This document shows, piece after piece, positions 8,996 to 18,873 of a stretch of DNA of 64,000 nucleotides (position 1 is the first letter of the stretch; every line of letters starts with the position of its first letter). This stretch comes from Thermothielavioides terrestris NRRL 8126. Lineage: Eukaryota > Ascomycota > Sordariomycetes > Sordariales > Chaetomiaceae. Position numbers and translations under genes: made by a program. The notes beneath the pieces were generated by a model. That model made no database searches and was not told where the DNA came from. It saw only the letters and a program-made list of their open reading frames with translations. Location: the NCBI RefSeq assembly GCF_000226115.1, contig NC_016457.1, positions 9,796,001-9,860,000 on the forward strand, given 5' to 3'.

Positions 8996-10594
8996 TCATG
9001 GAGGAATCCGCATCATCCCCCGCCAGCCCATCATGCCCTCCAACACCTCCACCACCTCCTCAAACAGCGGCCGCGCCGCAACCTCGGCCACCGCACACCG
9101 CGCATGCAGCTCCCACAGCCCCTTCCGCACCTCCTCCTCCCGGCCCTCCGCTCCCGCCCCACCGCCACCACCACCACCACCACCACCACCAGCAGCATCA
9201 GCTGCCGCAAGCCCCAGCACGTACTCCAGCAGGTGCGCAAACGCCAGCACCTCGATCCTCTCCATCTCGCACCGCGCCCCCGCCCCCGCGCCGTCATCAT
9301 CATCAATATTCCCCCGCACCCGTGCCCGCCGGTAGTCGACAGTCGCCGCCGCGAAGCCGGCCAGCAGCGCGTGCGCGTCGGCCCGGCTGGCCAAGACGTT
9401 GTGCGCGGACACGTCGCCGTGGGCGAGGCCGCGCGCGTGCAGGTGGGCCAGGGCGCCGGCGAGGCCGGTCAGCATGGACAGCGCGCACGCGATCGAGAGC
9501 CCGCTGGGCCCCCTCGGCGCAGCTGCCGCCGCCGGCGGAGGAGGAGGAGGAGGCGGCGGCCGTGGTGGGAAGCGCTCGCTCGTGCGGTCGGTGGAGGAGA
9601 TCTCCGCCGACGGCGACGGCGGCTCGCCTAGCGCCGCGTACCCTGCCGGCACCTGCTGCAGGACGATGCCGCCTTGGAAGGGGCCTGCTGCTGCTGCTGC
9701 TTCTTCGCGGGTGTCTGCGCTGGTGGTGGTGTCGTCCTCGTCCGGGTGGCCGTGGATGCGCCCCAGCACGGTGATCAGGCTCTCGTGGGCGCCCGCCGCG
9801 AGCCAGACGGCCATCTCGTCGGCGGGGCGGCCATCGTTGGTGAGGGAGCCGCGAAACAGCTTGATGGCGACCTCTTCGGCGTAGTGCGGAGACTGGTGCC
9901 AGAGGGCTTCGAACGTGGTGCCGGATGCGTCCGCGCCGAGCGTGCGCTTGACTTCGAGATCGGACCAGGCGATGTCGGCGAGTCCCGGGGCGGTGACGAC
10001 GCCGTTGACGGGTGGTGGTGCTGCGCAGGGGTTGCTGGCGAAAGAGAGGAAGGCAAGCTCGGGTAGGGTGAACAGCCAGGCGGGCAGGGCCTCGATGCGG
10101 TTGGCGCTGATGCGCAGCAGGGCCAGTCTCTTGCACCGTGCCATCTCGGCTGGGAGCGCCCGCAGCTGGTTGCCGGCTAGCATGCACCTCTGTAGGTTCT
10201 GGCAGCGGCCGATGCTGGAGGGCAGAGAAGTGAGGCGGTTGCCGGTCAGGATCAGCCAGCGGAGACGGGGCGGGAAGGCATCTTCGGGGATCTCCTCCAT
10301 GCCATTGTGCGGGAACGCGACGGTCTCGAGGTTGGGGCAGGAGGCCAGCTCGCGTGGGAATACCCTGAAGTTACAGGCCGAGAAGAGAGCGATCTTCAAG
10401 TTTGGGAGAGCAACCCCCAGATTCGCGGGCAGCGAGGACAGCCCGGTCCCGGAGAGATCAAGCTGCTTCAGGGTAGCGCCGAGTTGCAGGATCTCTTCGG
10501 GAAACGTGCTCAACGGGCACGCTAACCTGAGCTCGGTGAGCCCAGCATCCCGGTAGCCGCCGCGTTTGAGGGTCTCGATATCGTGCATCGGCAA
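8996..10594 (-). CDS. Leucine-rich-repeat protein with a degenerate protein-kinase domain
   Basis: One frame of 532 residues without a visible intron. Residues about 15-210 are leucine-rich repeats (LKQLDLSGTGLSSLP, LRWLILTGNRLTSLP, LQRCMLAGNQLRALP). Residues about 225-520 are a protein-kinase fold. K245 in VAIKLF is the ATP lysine. The catalytic loop is HGDVSAHN (D394, N399). The DFG motif reads G413-F414-A415, so the metal-binding Asp is missing, which predicts a pseudokinase. The order of segments (LRR, VAIKLFRG, NDGRPADEM, AAGAHESLI, HGD....HN) matches a family of bacterial LRR protein kinases I know from Proteobacteria better than any fungal kinase I can recall, suggesting horizontal transfer. 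Pro-rich and Gly-rich runs (about 345-360 and 465-480) look like local expansions. No signal peptide or membrane span is seen. Confidence 0.85.
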   Translation of the reverse strand: MPMHDIETLKRGGYRDAGLTELRLACPLSTFPEEILQLGATLKQLDLSGTGLSSLPANLGVALPNLKIALFSACNFRVFPRELASCPNLETVAFPHNGMEEIPEDAFPPRLRWLILTGNRLTSLPSSIGRCQNLQRCMLAGNQLRALPAEMARCKRLALLRISANRIEALPAWLFTLPELAFLSFASNPCAAPPPVNGVVTAPGLADIAWSDLEVKRTLGADASGTTFEALWHQSPHYAEEVAIKLFRGSLTNDGRPADEMAVWLAAGAHESLITVLGRIHGHPDEDDTTTSADTREEAAAAAGPFQGGIVLQQVPAGYAALGEPPSPSAEISSTDRTSERFPPRPPPPPPPPPAAAAAPRGPSGLSIACALSMLTGLAGALAHLHARGLAHGDVSAHNVLASRADAHALLAGFAAATVDYRRARVRGNIDDDDGAGAGARCEMERIEVLAFAHLLEYVLGLAAADAAGGGGGGGGGGGAGAEGREEEVRKGLWELHARCAVAEVAARPLFEEVVEVLEGMMGWRGMMRIPP

Positions 10595-11214
10595 GCGCAG
10601 TGTTGCTTGTTCAACCCAGAGAAGCGATAGTGAACGGAGGAGGAATGTGATACCTACGGAAGGAAAGAGACGAGGCGGGCCTCATTCCGTCTCCACATGT
10701 AAGTTCCATTACATGCAGTACACACTGGAGTGGTCCTGCAGCAGTTAAGCAGCTAGGTTGTTTTGCTACCCGCTACTACCTTATGTAATCTAATGAACCT
10801 TTTCTTGTGCATAAGTATTGAACCTATGGCAGAGGGGATTTGCTTATTGTTCATTTGAACTGAATAACACCAGCCACAGCTGAGCTCTTCACAAAAAGAA
10901 TTACCTCATCTCTTTCAGCACTGTCCTCCATGCCAAGTTAGGTAACCGTTGGGATAAACGTGCGTGGGGCATGGACTCTGCTGCAGCCTGATATGGTCTG
11001 TGCACATTTCGCACTGTCAACCTCTCCGGAGCACGGATTACACCAGCAGCTACTTCCCCGAAGCAACCTCATCGCGTCCCTTGCTTTCCCCATGTCAGTC
11101 CCGATCCAGCCGCACCATTAAGCGCCTCCCAATCTTCCAAAGCGAACATTATTGTGGATTTTTATCTCAGGCATACTGATGCTGTCAACCGCCGGTCAAC
11201 AAGAATCCGTGACA
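10595..11214. promoter_or_regulatory. Divergent intergenic region, LRR-pseudokinase and TAF8
   Basis: These 620 bases separate two divergent start codons, so both promoters should lie here. I do not see a clear TATA box or a known operator. Confidence 0.5.
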
Positions 11215-12355
11215 ATGGCGACCGAGTCGCGGAAGCGGCCGGCAGAGCCCAGCGAGAGTGACGCCAATGCGAAGCGCCAACGTCTTCAGTGGCCGTACAC
11301 GATGCTTTCAGTTGGCCCACCACAGTCTTCGCCCTATTCCTCCTCCGCAGTGACGACCGATGAGTTGGCCAAGAAGGGGCTGCGACGTGGGATTGCTTTG
11401 GCGCTCCAGAAGGTCGGCTTCGACGGCGCCGCGCCCGATGCCGTAGAGAGCTTCGCCCTCATGGCAGAGACGTGTATGCATACATCCAGAGGCCGACTTC
11501 GCTCTCGAGAAACTGTCCTGACCTCGTGCAGATCTTACTTCTCTCGTCAAAGATATCAAGACATTCACCCATGCTGCGCGGCGGTCGAATCCGGTACCAA
11601 GGGATTTTGAGCAAAGCCTCAAGCGCTTCAATCTGACCACTTCGTCCCTCAAACCACACCGAAAACCACCTATTCCAAAATCGAAACGTCTGCCCACGTG
11701 GGAGCCTCTGCCGATCGGCGACCCCCTCGACAAGGACCTCCCTATCCTCGGCGACGAGCTGGACGGCGCACCCGACAAGGCGGCAAAGCAATACATACCG
11801 AGCTCTTTCCCTTCCTTTCCCAGCATACATACGTACAAATACACCCCCGAAAGCGTCGAGGCCGTTACGGTCTCCGAGGACTGGGGGGTGTTTAACCCAG
11901 AGACGCTATCTCAAGCACAGGACGGCTCGCCGGCGCCCCCACAAAAAACGCAACGGCCGCTTGCGCCGGATGAGATCCCCCACGGCGATCCCAAGAAGAT
12001 GCGTGAGGCAGCAGCGAAGGAGGCCAAGGCGGGCGAGGGGGCGCTCAGGAGGCTGATGCGCGCCTCCAAGATCGCCAAGCAGAAGGAGGTGTGGTCCTCG
12101 GCACAGCGGCAGCCGATGCGGCGCGATCGCTACAATCTGTGGGAGAGCGCGATGCGGGAGTTGATCGAGGACGACATCCGGTCCAAGGGGAAGGAGGTGG
12201 CGCCGGCAGCGATGCACGGCGACAAGGGCAGGTTCGAGATTGCCGACCACAGTATGATTGTCAACTGGGAAAAGAACAACTACCGCAGAGACGTGCCGCG
12301 GGCTGGGGCCCGTAAGACGGCCGCTGCTGGCCACGCCAATGCGGGGAGTGGCTGA
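11215..12355 (+). CDS. taf8: TFIID subunit TAF8
   Basis: Two exons, 11215-11473 and 11532-12355, give 360 residues. The 58-base intron starts GTATGC and ends GTGCAG; splicing joins AET to YLTSLVKDIK, restoring a continuous histone fold. TAF8 is a TFIID subunit that pairs with TAF10 through this fold, in the nucleus. Residues about 45-110 form the histone-fold (Bromo_TP) domain: LRRGIALALQKVGFDG, then SFALMAET, then FTHAARRSNPVPRDFEQ. The TAF8 C-terminal signature follows: LKPHRKPPIPKSK then LPTWEPLP. The N-terminus has a basic patch (ESRKRPAEP, AKRQRLQ) that may be a nuclear localisation signal. The ATG at 11215 was chosen because the upstream in-frame ATGs add a hydrophobic stretch atypical of the family. 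Confidence 0.9.
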
Positions 12356-12890
12356 CCCCGAGGAGACTGCGCTGTCAGAAGACATTCGCATAGCGCATTC
12401 CTTTCACGTGTACGGAGTACTGGACGTCTTGCGGACCGCAGACTGCGGTGTTTTGGAGTTGGGCGGGCGGTGCATTGGGAGCCAGGAGATACCCCCAGGG
12501 AGTTTATAGTGATCAGCATCATGAAACCTTTGGCATCGCATTGTAATTGTCTTTTGATCCCCTCTGTCCCCAATGTTGCTTGCAAGCAGGTGTTTGAGAA
12601 AACACTCGTTGGCCGCGGCGCCGAATTGACTTCGTTATCGCATCCAACACGCCCGATAAGAACTGTGCCCCACCTGAGCTGGAGGAAAAGCAAATCAGCT
12701 GGCGGGCCGCGGGCTGACTCTCACTGCCAGCTGCCCCGAGCTGCCCCACGGCTCACCCTATTTTGGCCGCACAAAAATTTCGGATTTCTCGAGCTTCCCG
12801 CAGCGCCCCGATTTCTTGCTGACGAGACGAGGCACCGCGAAAAGCTCACCATTCTTCCACCGATCCTCGAATCCCAGGAAGGACACCAAG
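12356..12890. promoter_or_regulatory. Intergenic, RACK1 promoter and leader
   Basis: This region holds the TAF8 3' end and the RACK1 upstream region. A TACGGAGTAC motif lies at 12411-12420. The last 50 bases before the RACK1 start are A- and C-rich, as in highly expressed fungal leaders. Confidence 0.5.
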
Positions 12891-14309
12891 ATGGCTGAGC
12901 AGCTCATCCTCAAGGGCACCCTGGAGGGCCACGTAAGTGCTCCCTGCTGCCGTCGGTTCGATTGATTCCCTTTCCCGAACCGACCACGCGCTTGCTGCAT
13001 TCTTGAAGCTATCGCCAGTACCCGAGCGAATGCACCGATACTGACCATATTTTCCCACAGAATGGCTGGGTCACCAGCTTGGCCACGTCGATGGAGAAGT
13101 ACGAGCAGCCGAGCGACCGATCCCGAGCGTCGAGAACACTTTGGCTTACCTTTAGAAATACAGCCCCAACATGCTTCTCTCCGGCAGCCGAGACAAGACC
13201 CTGATCATCTGGAACCTCACCCGCGATGAGACCCAGTACGGCTACCCCAAGCGGTCGCTGCACGGCCACTCTCACATTGTCTCCGACTGCGTACGTGTGG
13301 ACGACCGAACTCGCAACTGGGCACGGAGGGGAAGGTGCGGCGTTGCTGATGGGCGTGGCAGGTGATCTCGTCAGACGGTGCCTATGCCCTCTCCGCTTCC
13401 TGGGACAAGACCCTGCGCCTGTGGGAGCTCTCGACCGGCACGACCACGCGCCGGTTCGTCGGCCACACCGGCGACGTCCTGTCGGTCTCCTTCTCGGCCG
13501 ACAACCGCCAGATCGTCTCGGGCTCCCGCGACCGAACCATCAAGCTGTGGAACACCCTGGGTGACTGCAAGTACACCATCACCGACAAGGGCCACACCGA
13601 CTGGGTTTCGTGCGTCCGCTTCTCGCCCAACCCGCAGAACCCCGTGATCGTCTCGTCCGGTTGGGACAAGCTGGTCAAGGTACGTTGCTTGGTTCCCGCC
13701 GTTGCATCCTCGTCGCTGTGATGCTTTGCAACTTTCACAAAGTATTTGCTACTTCAGAGCCTGTTTCGCCACGGGCCATGAGACAAACATTCACCGTGCA
13801 CTGAGCGACCACCAAAAATATTTCCCCGTTTACTTGCTTTCGACATTAAGGTTTGAGCCGTGTTGTGGCTGACCGCTTCTCAGGTCTGGGAGCTTGCTAG
13901 CTGCAAACTGCAGACGGACCACATCGGTCACACCGGCTACATCAACACCGTCACCATCTCCCCCGATGGATCTCTGTGCGCCTCCGGCGGCAAGGACGGT
14001 ACCACGATGCTGTGGGATCTTAATGAGAGCAAGCACCTGTACTCGCTCAATGCCAACGACGAGATCCATGCCCTTGTCTTCTCGCCCAACCGGTACTGGC
14101 TCTGCGCTGCTACTGCCAGCAGCATCATCATCTTCGACTTGGAGAAGAAGAGCAAGGTCGACGAGCTCAAGCCCGAGTTCCAGAACGTCGGCAAGAAGAG
14201 CCGCGAGCCCGAGTGCGTCAGCCTGGCGTGGAGCGCCGATGGCCAGACCCTCTTCGCCGGTTACACCGACAACATCATCCGCGCCTGGGGTGTCATGTCG
14301 AGGGCGTAA
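12891..14309 (+). CDS. cpc-2: RACK1 / cpc-2, ribosome-associated G-beta-like WD40 protein
   Basis: Five exons (12891-12932, 13061-13098, 13164-13290, 13362-13679, 13884-14309) give 316 residues, the family length. RACK1 is a seven-bladed WD40 propeller on the 40S subunit near the mRNA exit; the Neurospora orthologue cpc-2 acts in cross-pathway control of amino-acid genes. Blades show as [55 protein letters not shown] and a closing [12 protein letters not shown]. For exon 3 the acceptor at 13163 was preferred over the TTTAG at 13154 because only it restores SMENPNMLLSG. The 204-base fourth intron is much longer than introns 2 and 3 and carries a box C/D snoRNA, so the gene yields both a ribosomal protein partner and a probable rRNA-modification guide. 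Confidence 0.97.
13712..13809 (+). ncRNA. snR24: Intronic box C/D snoRNA, snR24/U24-like
   Basis: The element lies inside RACK1 intron 4 (13680-13883). A 5-base terminal stem (GTCGC at 13712-13716 with GCGAC at 13805-13809) encloses box C (GTGATGC, 13718-13724) and box D (CTGA, 13801-13804), the k-turn layout of C/D snoRNAs. TATTTGCTACTTCAGA at 13743-13758 and ATGAGACA at 13778-13785 match the yeast snR24 guide and C'-side words as I remember them; yeast snR24 also sits in an intron of the RACK1 gene ASC1. The guide before D' should direct 2'-O-methylation of large-subunit rRNA. The segment before box D differs from yeast, so the second target may differ. Box C is imperfect (final A replaced by C). 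Confidence 0.85.
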
Positions 14310-14926
14310 GAGGTGTCAGTGCGGAGGTGTCCGGGGCCGGGGACGGGGCAGAGACAGTTGGCCGGGGGGGCGGGATTTGCATCGCTTCGCTGCGCAGGAG
14401 GCCGGGAAGGGGCGTGTGGTGCGCTCCGGGGCTCTTTCGACGGATTCCATGGTGGGGGCGTACATCGGACTGCTTGTCTCGCTTTTGGTCTCTTTCATGG
14501 AAAGGAATGAAAGACGGGGTCTGGGAAAAATGCGTCATCTAGTCACGGCAGCCCTCGCCGCGGATGTGGTCTGCGGCGAGATGGCAGATGGGTATAAATT
14601 CAGCATCCCCATGAACCAATGAGCGAAGTCCGTACATTGATAACGTGAGTTGTCTTGGTGCGATGGGTGTTGTCGTTTCTGCAGAGCCGGGGGGGTGGCG
14701 AACCGTGACCATTTCTGCATAGTGTGATGTTCGGACAAGACTCGAACGGGCTGCACAGCCCCGTCTGAAACATTAATCCGGACACAGGAATAGGTTGGTA
14801 CAGTACATAGGAGCAGGCAGTCGGACTCGCTTGATGGAGCGCCAGCAGAACTCCTGCACACTCACGGCCAACACGAATATGCCCATCTCGCCACCAGGGC
14901 GTCGACATCATCCCAGAACTCCCCCA
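14310..14926. other. Intergenic, convergent 3' regions
   Basis: This region lies between the RACK1 stop and the stop of the small membrane protein on the other strand. I see nothing beyond 3' UTR sequence. Confidence 0.5.
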
Positions 14927-15322
14927 TCATTTCTCCTTTCCTTCGTTACCCTTCGAGCCAACGGTAACAGCAGATGGCTGTTCGCCATCCTGGACCTCCT
15001 CTGGCTTGCCCTCCGTGACGGTGACACCAGCAGCATCCGCACCACACCCCGCAGCAGCCTCAACACTCGACCCCTGACTGCCCACCGTCTTCTTTCCCCT
15101 CTTCCACTGGTATCCGATCACGAACAGGAACACAAGCAGGACAACGGCAAAACCGGCGCCGATGCCGCCCGCCATTTTCGACCCCGCGGCGGGGTCATTT
15201 CCCACATCCCATAGCGTACCGCTGCCGGACGCCTGGGCTGGTGGTGTGTGGGCGGTGTCTTCGGGACTCGGCGGCTGGGCGCTTCGAGCTGGTGGACGGT
15301 GAGGGTTGAGGGATTGATCCAT
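14927..15322 (-). CDS. Small single-pass membrane protein, hypothetical
   Basis: A 131-residue frame of unrecognised family. Residues 1-48 are Pro/Ala/Ser-rich and polar. Residues about 51-71 are a clear hydrophobic span (GIGAGFAVVLLVFLFVIGY) followed at once by WKRGKK, which by the positive-inside rule puts the C-terminus in the cytosol. The tail is Gly/Glu-rich. There is no N-terminal signal peptide, so the span would act as a reverse or internal anchor. An upstream exon encoding a signal peptide could exist, but I could not identify one. The gene call rests on the span and a start codon in reasonable position, not on homology. Confidence 0.55.
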   Translation of the reverse strand: MDQSLNPHRPPARSAQPPSPEDTAHTPPAQASGSGTLWDVGNDPAAGSKMAGGIGAGFAVVLLVFLFVIGYQWKRGKKTVGSQGSSVEAAAGCGADAAGVTVTEGKPEEVQDGEQPSAVTVGSKGNEGKEK

Positions 15323-16071
15323 TCTTTGGCACTGAGGCTTTGTTTGAGTAGGTAGGTAATCAGATATGCCCAGCTAGAGACAGGAAGGGGCTTCGCACGG
15401 GTTGTAGATGATTGCCAGTTCGGCGACAGCCTGCTAATGGGATGCGATGAGGATGATGGCTTGGGCTCGGCGGTGATTAGCGTCCGTCACCATGATGAGA
15501 ACAGCATCTCATCGCCAGGACAAACTAAATAGGCCTGTTGATTAAGTGTAAGTGATAATCCACATGGGAAGGGACATAACAGCCCATTCTGTACCATCAA
15601 ACTGGCATGGCGGTCTAGGGATTGCCGGCGGGTGTATCCCGCGTTTTCCGAGCCCGTGTTACCCAGAAGGACAACGCATGAAGCAGGTCAGATGGCAACG
15701 ATGCAGGACGTTCAATGGCACCCATATATACACACACAAATTGCTCTTTCAGGACAGTTTGGTGCTCGGTTTCTTTAACTCGCGACTTTAAATTACTTAT
15801 TTTGAGGCTAATTCTGTAAATCACTCCTCTTCGAAATACAATGCAAGGCGAGGAGTGCTCAGACTTACACAATACACCACGTCTTGAGAGGCTTCACTTG
15901 TGAAGTCCTCTTATTGTCTGTCAGGATTTCCAGTCTGGTTGGTCAACCCAAACATTCCAGAAAAGCACAACAGCAGATGGGCAGATCTGTTCTGTGGAGA
16001 GTAAAATGCCAGAATACGCTGTTCAACACCCTTAATCAAAGAAAGCTAAGTGACCTGGACCTCTTCTCTCC
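15323..16071. other. Intergenic
   Basis: This region separates two minus-strand genes and should hold the promoter of the small membrane protein. No frame or structural signal is convincing. Confidence 0.45.
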
Positions 16072-16950
16072 CTACTCTTGCTCACCGCGCTCACCCTGAT
16101 TCCCACCCTCAGCATCCGCCACCTCGCCAAGGGCCATCGCGGCGATGGCAATCTCCCGATCCCTCTCCATCCTCCCCTCCCTCCGCTGCCTCAACGGGCC
16201 AATCTCCTCCACCAGCGCCCTAAATCCCTCCTGCATCCCCCGCTCCCGCCACACAACCGCCAGCGGCGGCCGTCCCAGCCCGCCCGCTCCCGCAGGCTGC
16301 CGCGCCTCAAGAAACCGGCGGTACACCTCCTTGATCGCGTGGTCCGTGTAGCGCATCAGCACGGGGTGGTGGCCCTCGGCGACGCGCTCGGCCGGCGTCA
16401 GGCCCCAGTCGCCCCGCGCCTCCGGGCACCGGCACGCGGCGCCGTGCAAGGGCCGCGCGCCGGCCTGCAGCCGGCGCAGGTGCATCTCCTCGAACGCGGC
16501 CGGGTCGCGCGCGTCGGCGTAGGCGCGGCCGCGCGCCAGGTCGGACACGGTGTACTGCCCCGCCGTGGCGAACCACAGCTTGGTGAGCCACTTCTCGTCG
16601 GTGGCCCGGGAGGTGGTGGGGGAGCCGCGCGTGAAGAGGTCGAGCCACTCGTTGTGCAGGAGATGGGTGTATCTGTCCGGGTCGTCGAGGACCCAGGTGA
16701 GCTGCTCGTCGAGGACGGCCTGGGCGAGTTGCCGGACTGCCGCCGGGTAGAGGTCGATTTTGAGGACCTGGTCTGTGGTGAGCTGCAGGCCGGTGTTGTG
16801 GTAGTTGGAGAGCTCGCAGAAGGTGGTGAGGATCGACCTCTGGCAGGGTCTGCAGATCTTGGAGTGACCGACCTCGTGGGCGAGGAGGATGAATTCGCGG
16901 TCCGCGCGCGTCAAGGTCGGAGGGAAGGGTGAGATCTTGGTAGCCTCCAT
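16072..16950 (-). CDS. Conserved-looking hypothetical protein with an HEVGH motif
   Basis: A 292-residue frame, starting at the ATG at 16950 (MEATKIS); the frame is open 30 residues further upstream, but that extension (rich in His/Gln) looks non-coding. I do not recognise a family. Near the N-terminus FILLAHEVGHSKICRPCQ contains HEVGH, which fits the zincin pattern HExxH, followed by CRPC. The rest is helical and Arg/Glu-rich, with ATDEKWLTKLWFATAGQYTVSDLARGRAYADARDP in the middle. A protease role would need a third zinc ligand, which I cannot assign; HEVGH so close to the N-terminus with two nearby cysteines could instead be a structural zinc site or chance. No signal peptide is present. 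Confidence 0.7.
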   Translation of the reverse strand: MEATKISPFPPTLTRADREFILLAHEVGHSKICRPCQRSILTTFCELSNYHNTGLQLTTDQVLKIDLYPAAVRQLAQAVLDEQLTWVLDDPDRYTHLLHNEWLDLFTRGSPTTSRATDEKWLTKLWFATAGQYTVSDLARGRAYADARDPAAFEEMHLRRLQAGARPLHGAACRCPEARGDWGLTPAERVAEGHHPVLMRYTDHAIKEVYRRFLEARQPAGAGGLGRPPLAVVWRERGMQEGFRALVEEIGPLRQRREGRMERDREIAIAAMALGEVADAEGGNQGERGEQE

Positions 16951-17784
16951 GGTGTGAGCGTGATGTTTCTGCTGGCCTTGGTGGTAGCAATGTTTGGAGA
17001 ATGCCCATTTTAAGGATATCATTGGCATATATTGATTCAAGACGGATCATCGTGAACAGATCGCTGCATGGAGGAGTGTAATTGAGCTGGCTGGACAAGC
17101 TCGCGAGAGAGACTGAGCATGTCCAACCCGACGAACCGGCCAGCCAATGTCGGGAACAGATACTTCGTATAAGAAACATGTCGTTATTTTGTATGTCAAC
17201 AAGGCCTGGCTCCGAGGGGTTTGTTGTGAACAGGCATCGTGTAGAATAATACGGCGATTTACCAGCGGTGATGAACTGCTCTACTGCAATGAAGCCAACG
17301 TTCCAGCTGGCTGTCGACAAATCCCCGGTGGCGACGTGTTTTTCTCCTCCTCGAATGGGTTCCAAAAATAACACACTGGAAGCGTAAGAGGAACAGGAGT
17401 CTAGCAACCCAAGACGGAGTGATTCGAACGTCCGAGGCATGAAACCAGCAGATTGTCTGTATTGGAGTCCCAAAGGCCAAAGGCCTGGCGCGGTTTGAGC
17501 CGACGAATGATTTAATATGCCCCTACGGATAAGGGAGGCATTAGTTTCCGGGTTTGTTTTCCGGGGGTGGGCTTGCAATGTTGGCCTCCGAACGGCAGGA
17601 GAGGCTAGCACAGGGACAGTTTGCTCGCGTTAGACGGCAAACAACATTGGGTGGTAACAACACGTAAATTGGTATCTGGTACGAACTAGGACTCTACTCC
17701 TGATCGAATGCTTGCGCCGCCCCGTCTCTGCCCACCGTCTCTACCCAAACGCTGAATCCCAAGCCAAGGGGCCGAATATCTCAG
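16951..17784. other. Intergenic
   Basis: This stretch contains promoter sequence for the HEVGH protein and the 3' side of the DUF3112 gene. A TTCGAA word at 17423 resembles a tRNA T-loop, but no cloverleaf forms around it. Confidence 0.45.
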
Positions 17785-18873
17785 TCAGTACAGTCCTTCG
17801 TTCATATACGAGGGAACGACCATCACATTCTCCTTGGAACCAGGCTGCTGCTGGCCGGCCGCCGAATAGTCGCCGGGCGCCGAGCTCCCAGGCGGAACAT
17901 AGAAGCGCTTGTCGAACCGGGTGAAGAGGTACGTGTAGACGACGACGATCTCGATGGCAAAGATGAAGCAGTAGAACGCCGGGCGCGAGTGGTACCACTG
18001 CGGCTGATTGACGGGCTTGGCGGCGAAGTTCACGGCGGCCCTGAACCCGGCCCCGACCGCCAGCAGCGTCGACGTGAACGCCAGCAACACCATCTTCGCC
18101 GCCATGCTGCCGCTCCCGAACTTCTCCGCCGGATACGCGCCCCGGCGCGGCAGCACCACCGCCAGCACCACCGCGATGGCCGGCAGCAGCGCAATGAACG
18201 TCATGTACACGCCGGCGAACAGCAGCACATCCCTCTCCATCCGCCTCGCCCGCGCATCGAGCGTGAAGACGGAGTGCACCGAGCAGGTAACCACCATGAC
18301 CAGCACCGCGACGACGGTGGCCACGAGGCCCCTAAACCCCCACCAGGCGACGCGGGACCAGCCGGCGGCGGGGTGGGTGGCGCGGACGACGCGCAGGGCG
18401 AGCACGAGGTTGACGATGAAGAGGATCAGCACGCCGGCGTTGGTCAGCACGGTGGCGGCGAGCGCGACGTTGGCGTTGGCGGGTTCGCGCGCCCAGGCCA
18501 CGCGCAGCGCCAGCGCGGCCATGCGCACGCAGCTGAAGACGCCCAGCAGCACCGAGAACACGAAGCGCCGCCCCCGGCGCGCGTTGCGCCCGAAGAGGAA
18601 CAGGTGCGCGAGTGCGGCGAGCCCGAAGGCGCCCACCAGCGCGGCGCTGATGGGGATGTCGGGGATCGGCGTGGGGATGCCGCCAAGGGGCGCTGTCGAG
18701 GGCGGGTAGGGCGGTTTGGGCGCGGTTGGGACCTGGAAGGGGAGGGAGGGGAGGTTAGCTTGGTGATTGGTTGGATGATGGAAGTGTGGATGGTGACATG
18801 TTGGTGTAATGATGTATCAGTGCTGCTAGGGGGTTGCTGGGGTGGGACGTACCGCCTGGCTGGAGGAGGACAT
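17785..18873 (-). CDS. DUF3112-type multi-spanning membrane protein
   Basis: Two exons: 18853-18873 (only 21 bases, MSSSSQA) and 17785-18732, giving 322 residues. The 120-base intron runs from GTACGT to TTCCAG and restores the Pro-rich lead VPTAPKPPYPPSTAPLGG before PTPIPDIPISAALVGAFG. About seven hydrophobic spans follow, for example LAALAHLFLF, VLTNAGVLILFIVNLVLAL, GLVATVVAVLVMVV, FAGVYMTFIALLPAIAVVLAVV and FYCFIFAIEIVVVYTYLF. The layout and the phrases RGRRFVFSVLLG and AAGWSRVAWWG fit the fungal DUF3112 family as I recall it; its function is unknown. The C-terminal tail (residues about 290-322) is Gly/Ser/Gln-rich and likely cytosolic. Starting at the internal ATG at 18636 would lose the conserved lead and part of the first span. 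Confidence 0.78.

Noticed and set aside
13151..13163. CTTTAG as the acceptor of RACK1 intron 2
   Set aside because: It breaks the reading frame with the only good donor; the acceptor nine bases further on restores the conserved ENPNM sequence.
17395..17485. Possible tRNA around a TTCGAA word
   Set aside because: No acceptor or anticodon stem can be formed on either strand.
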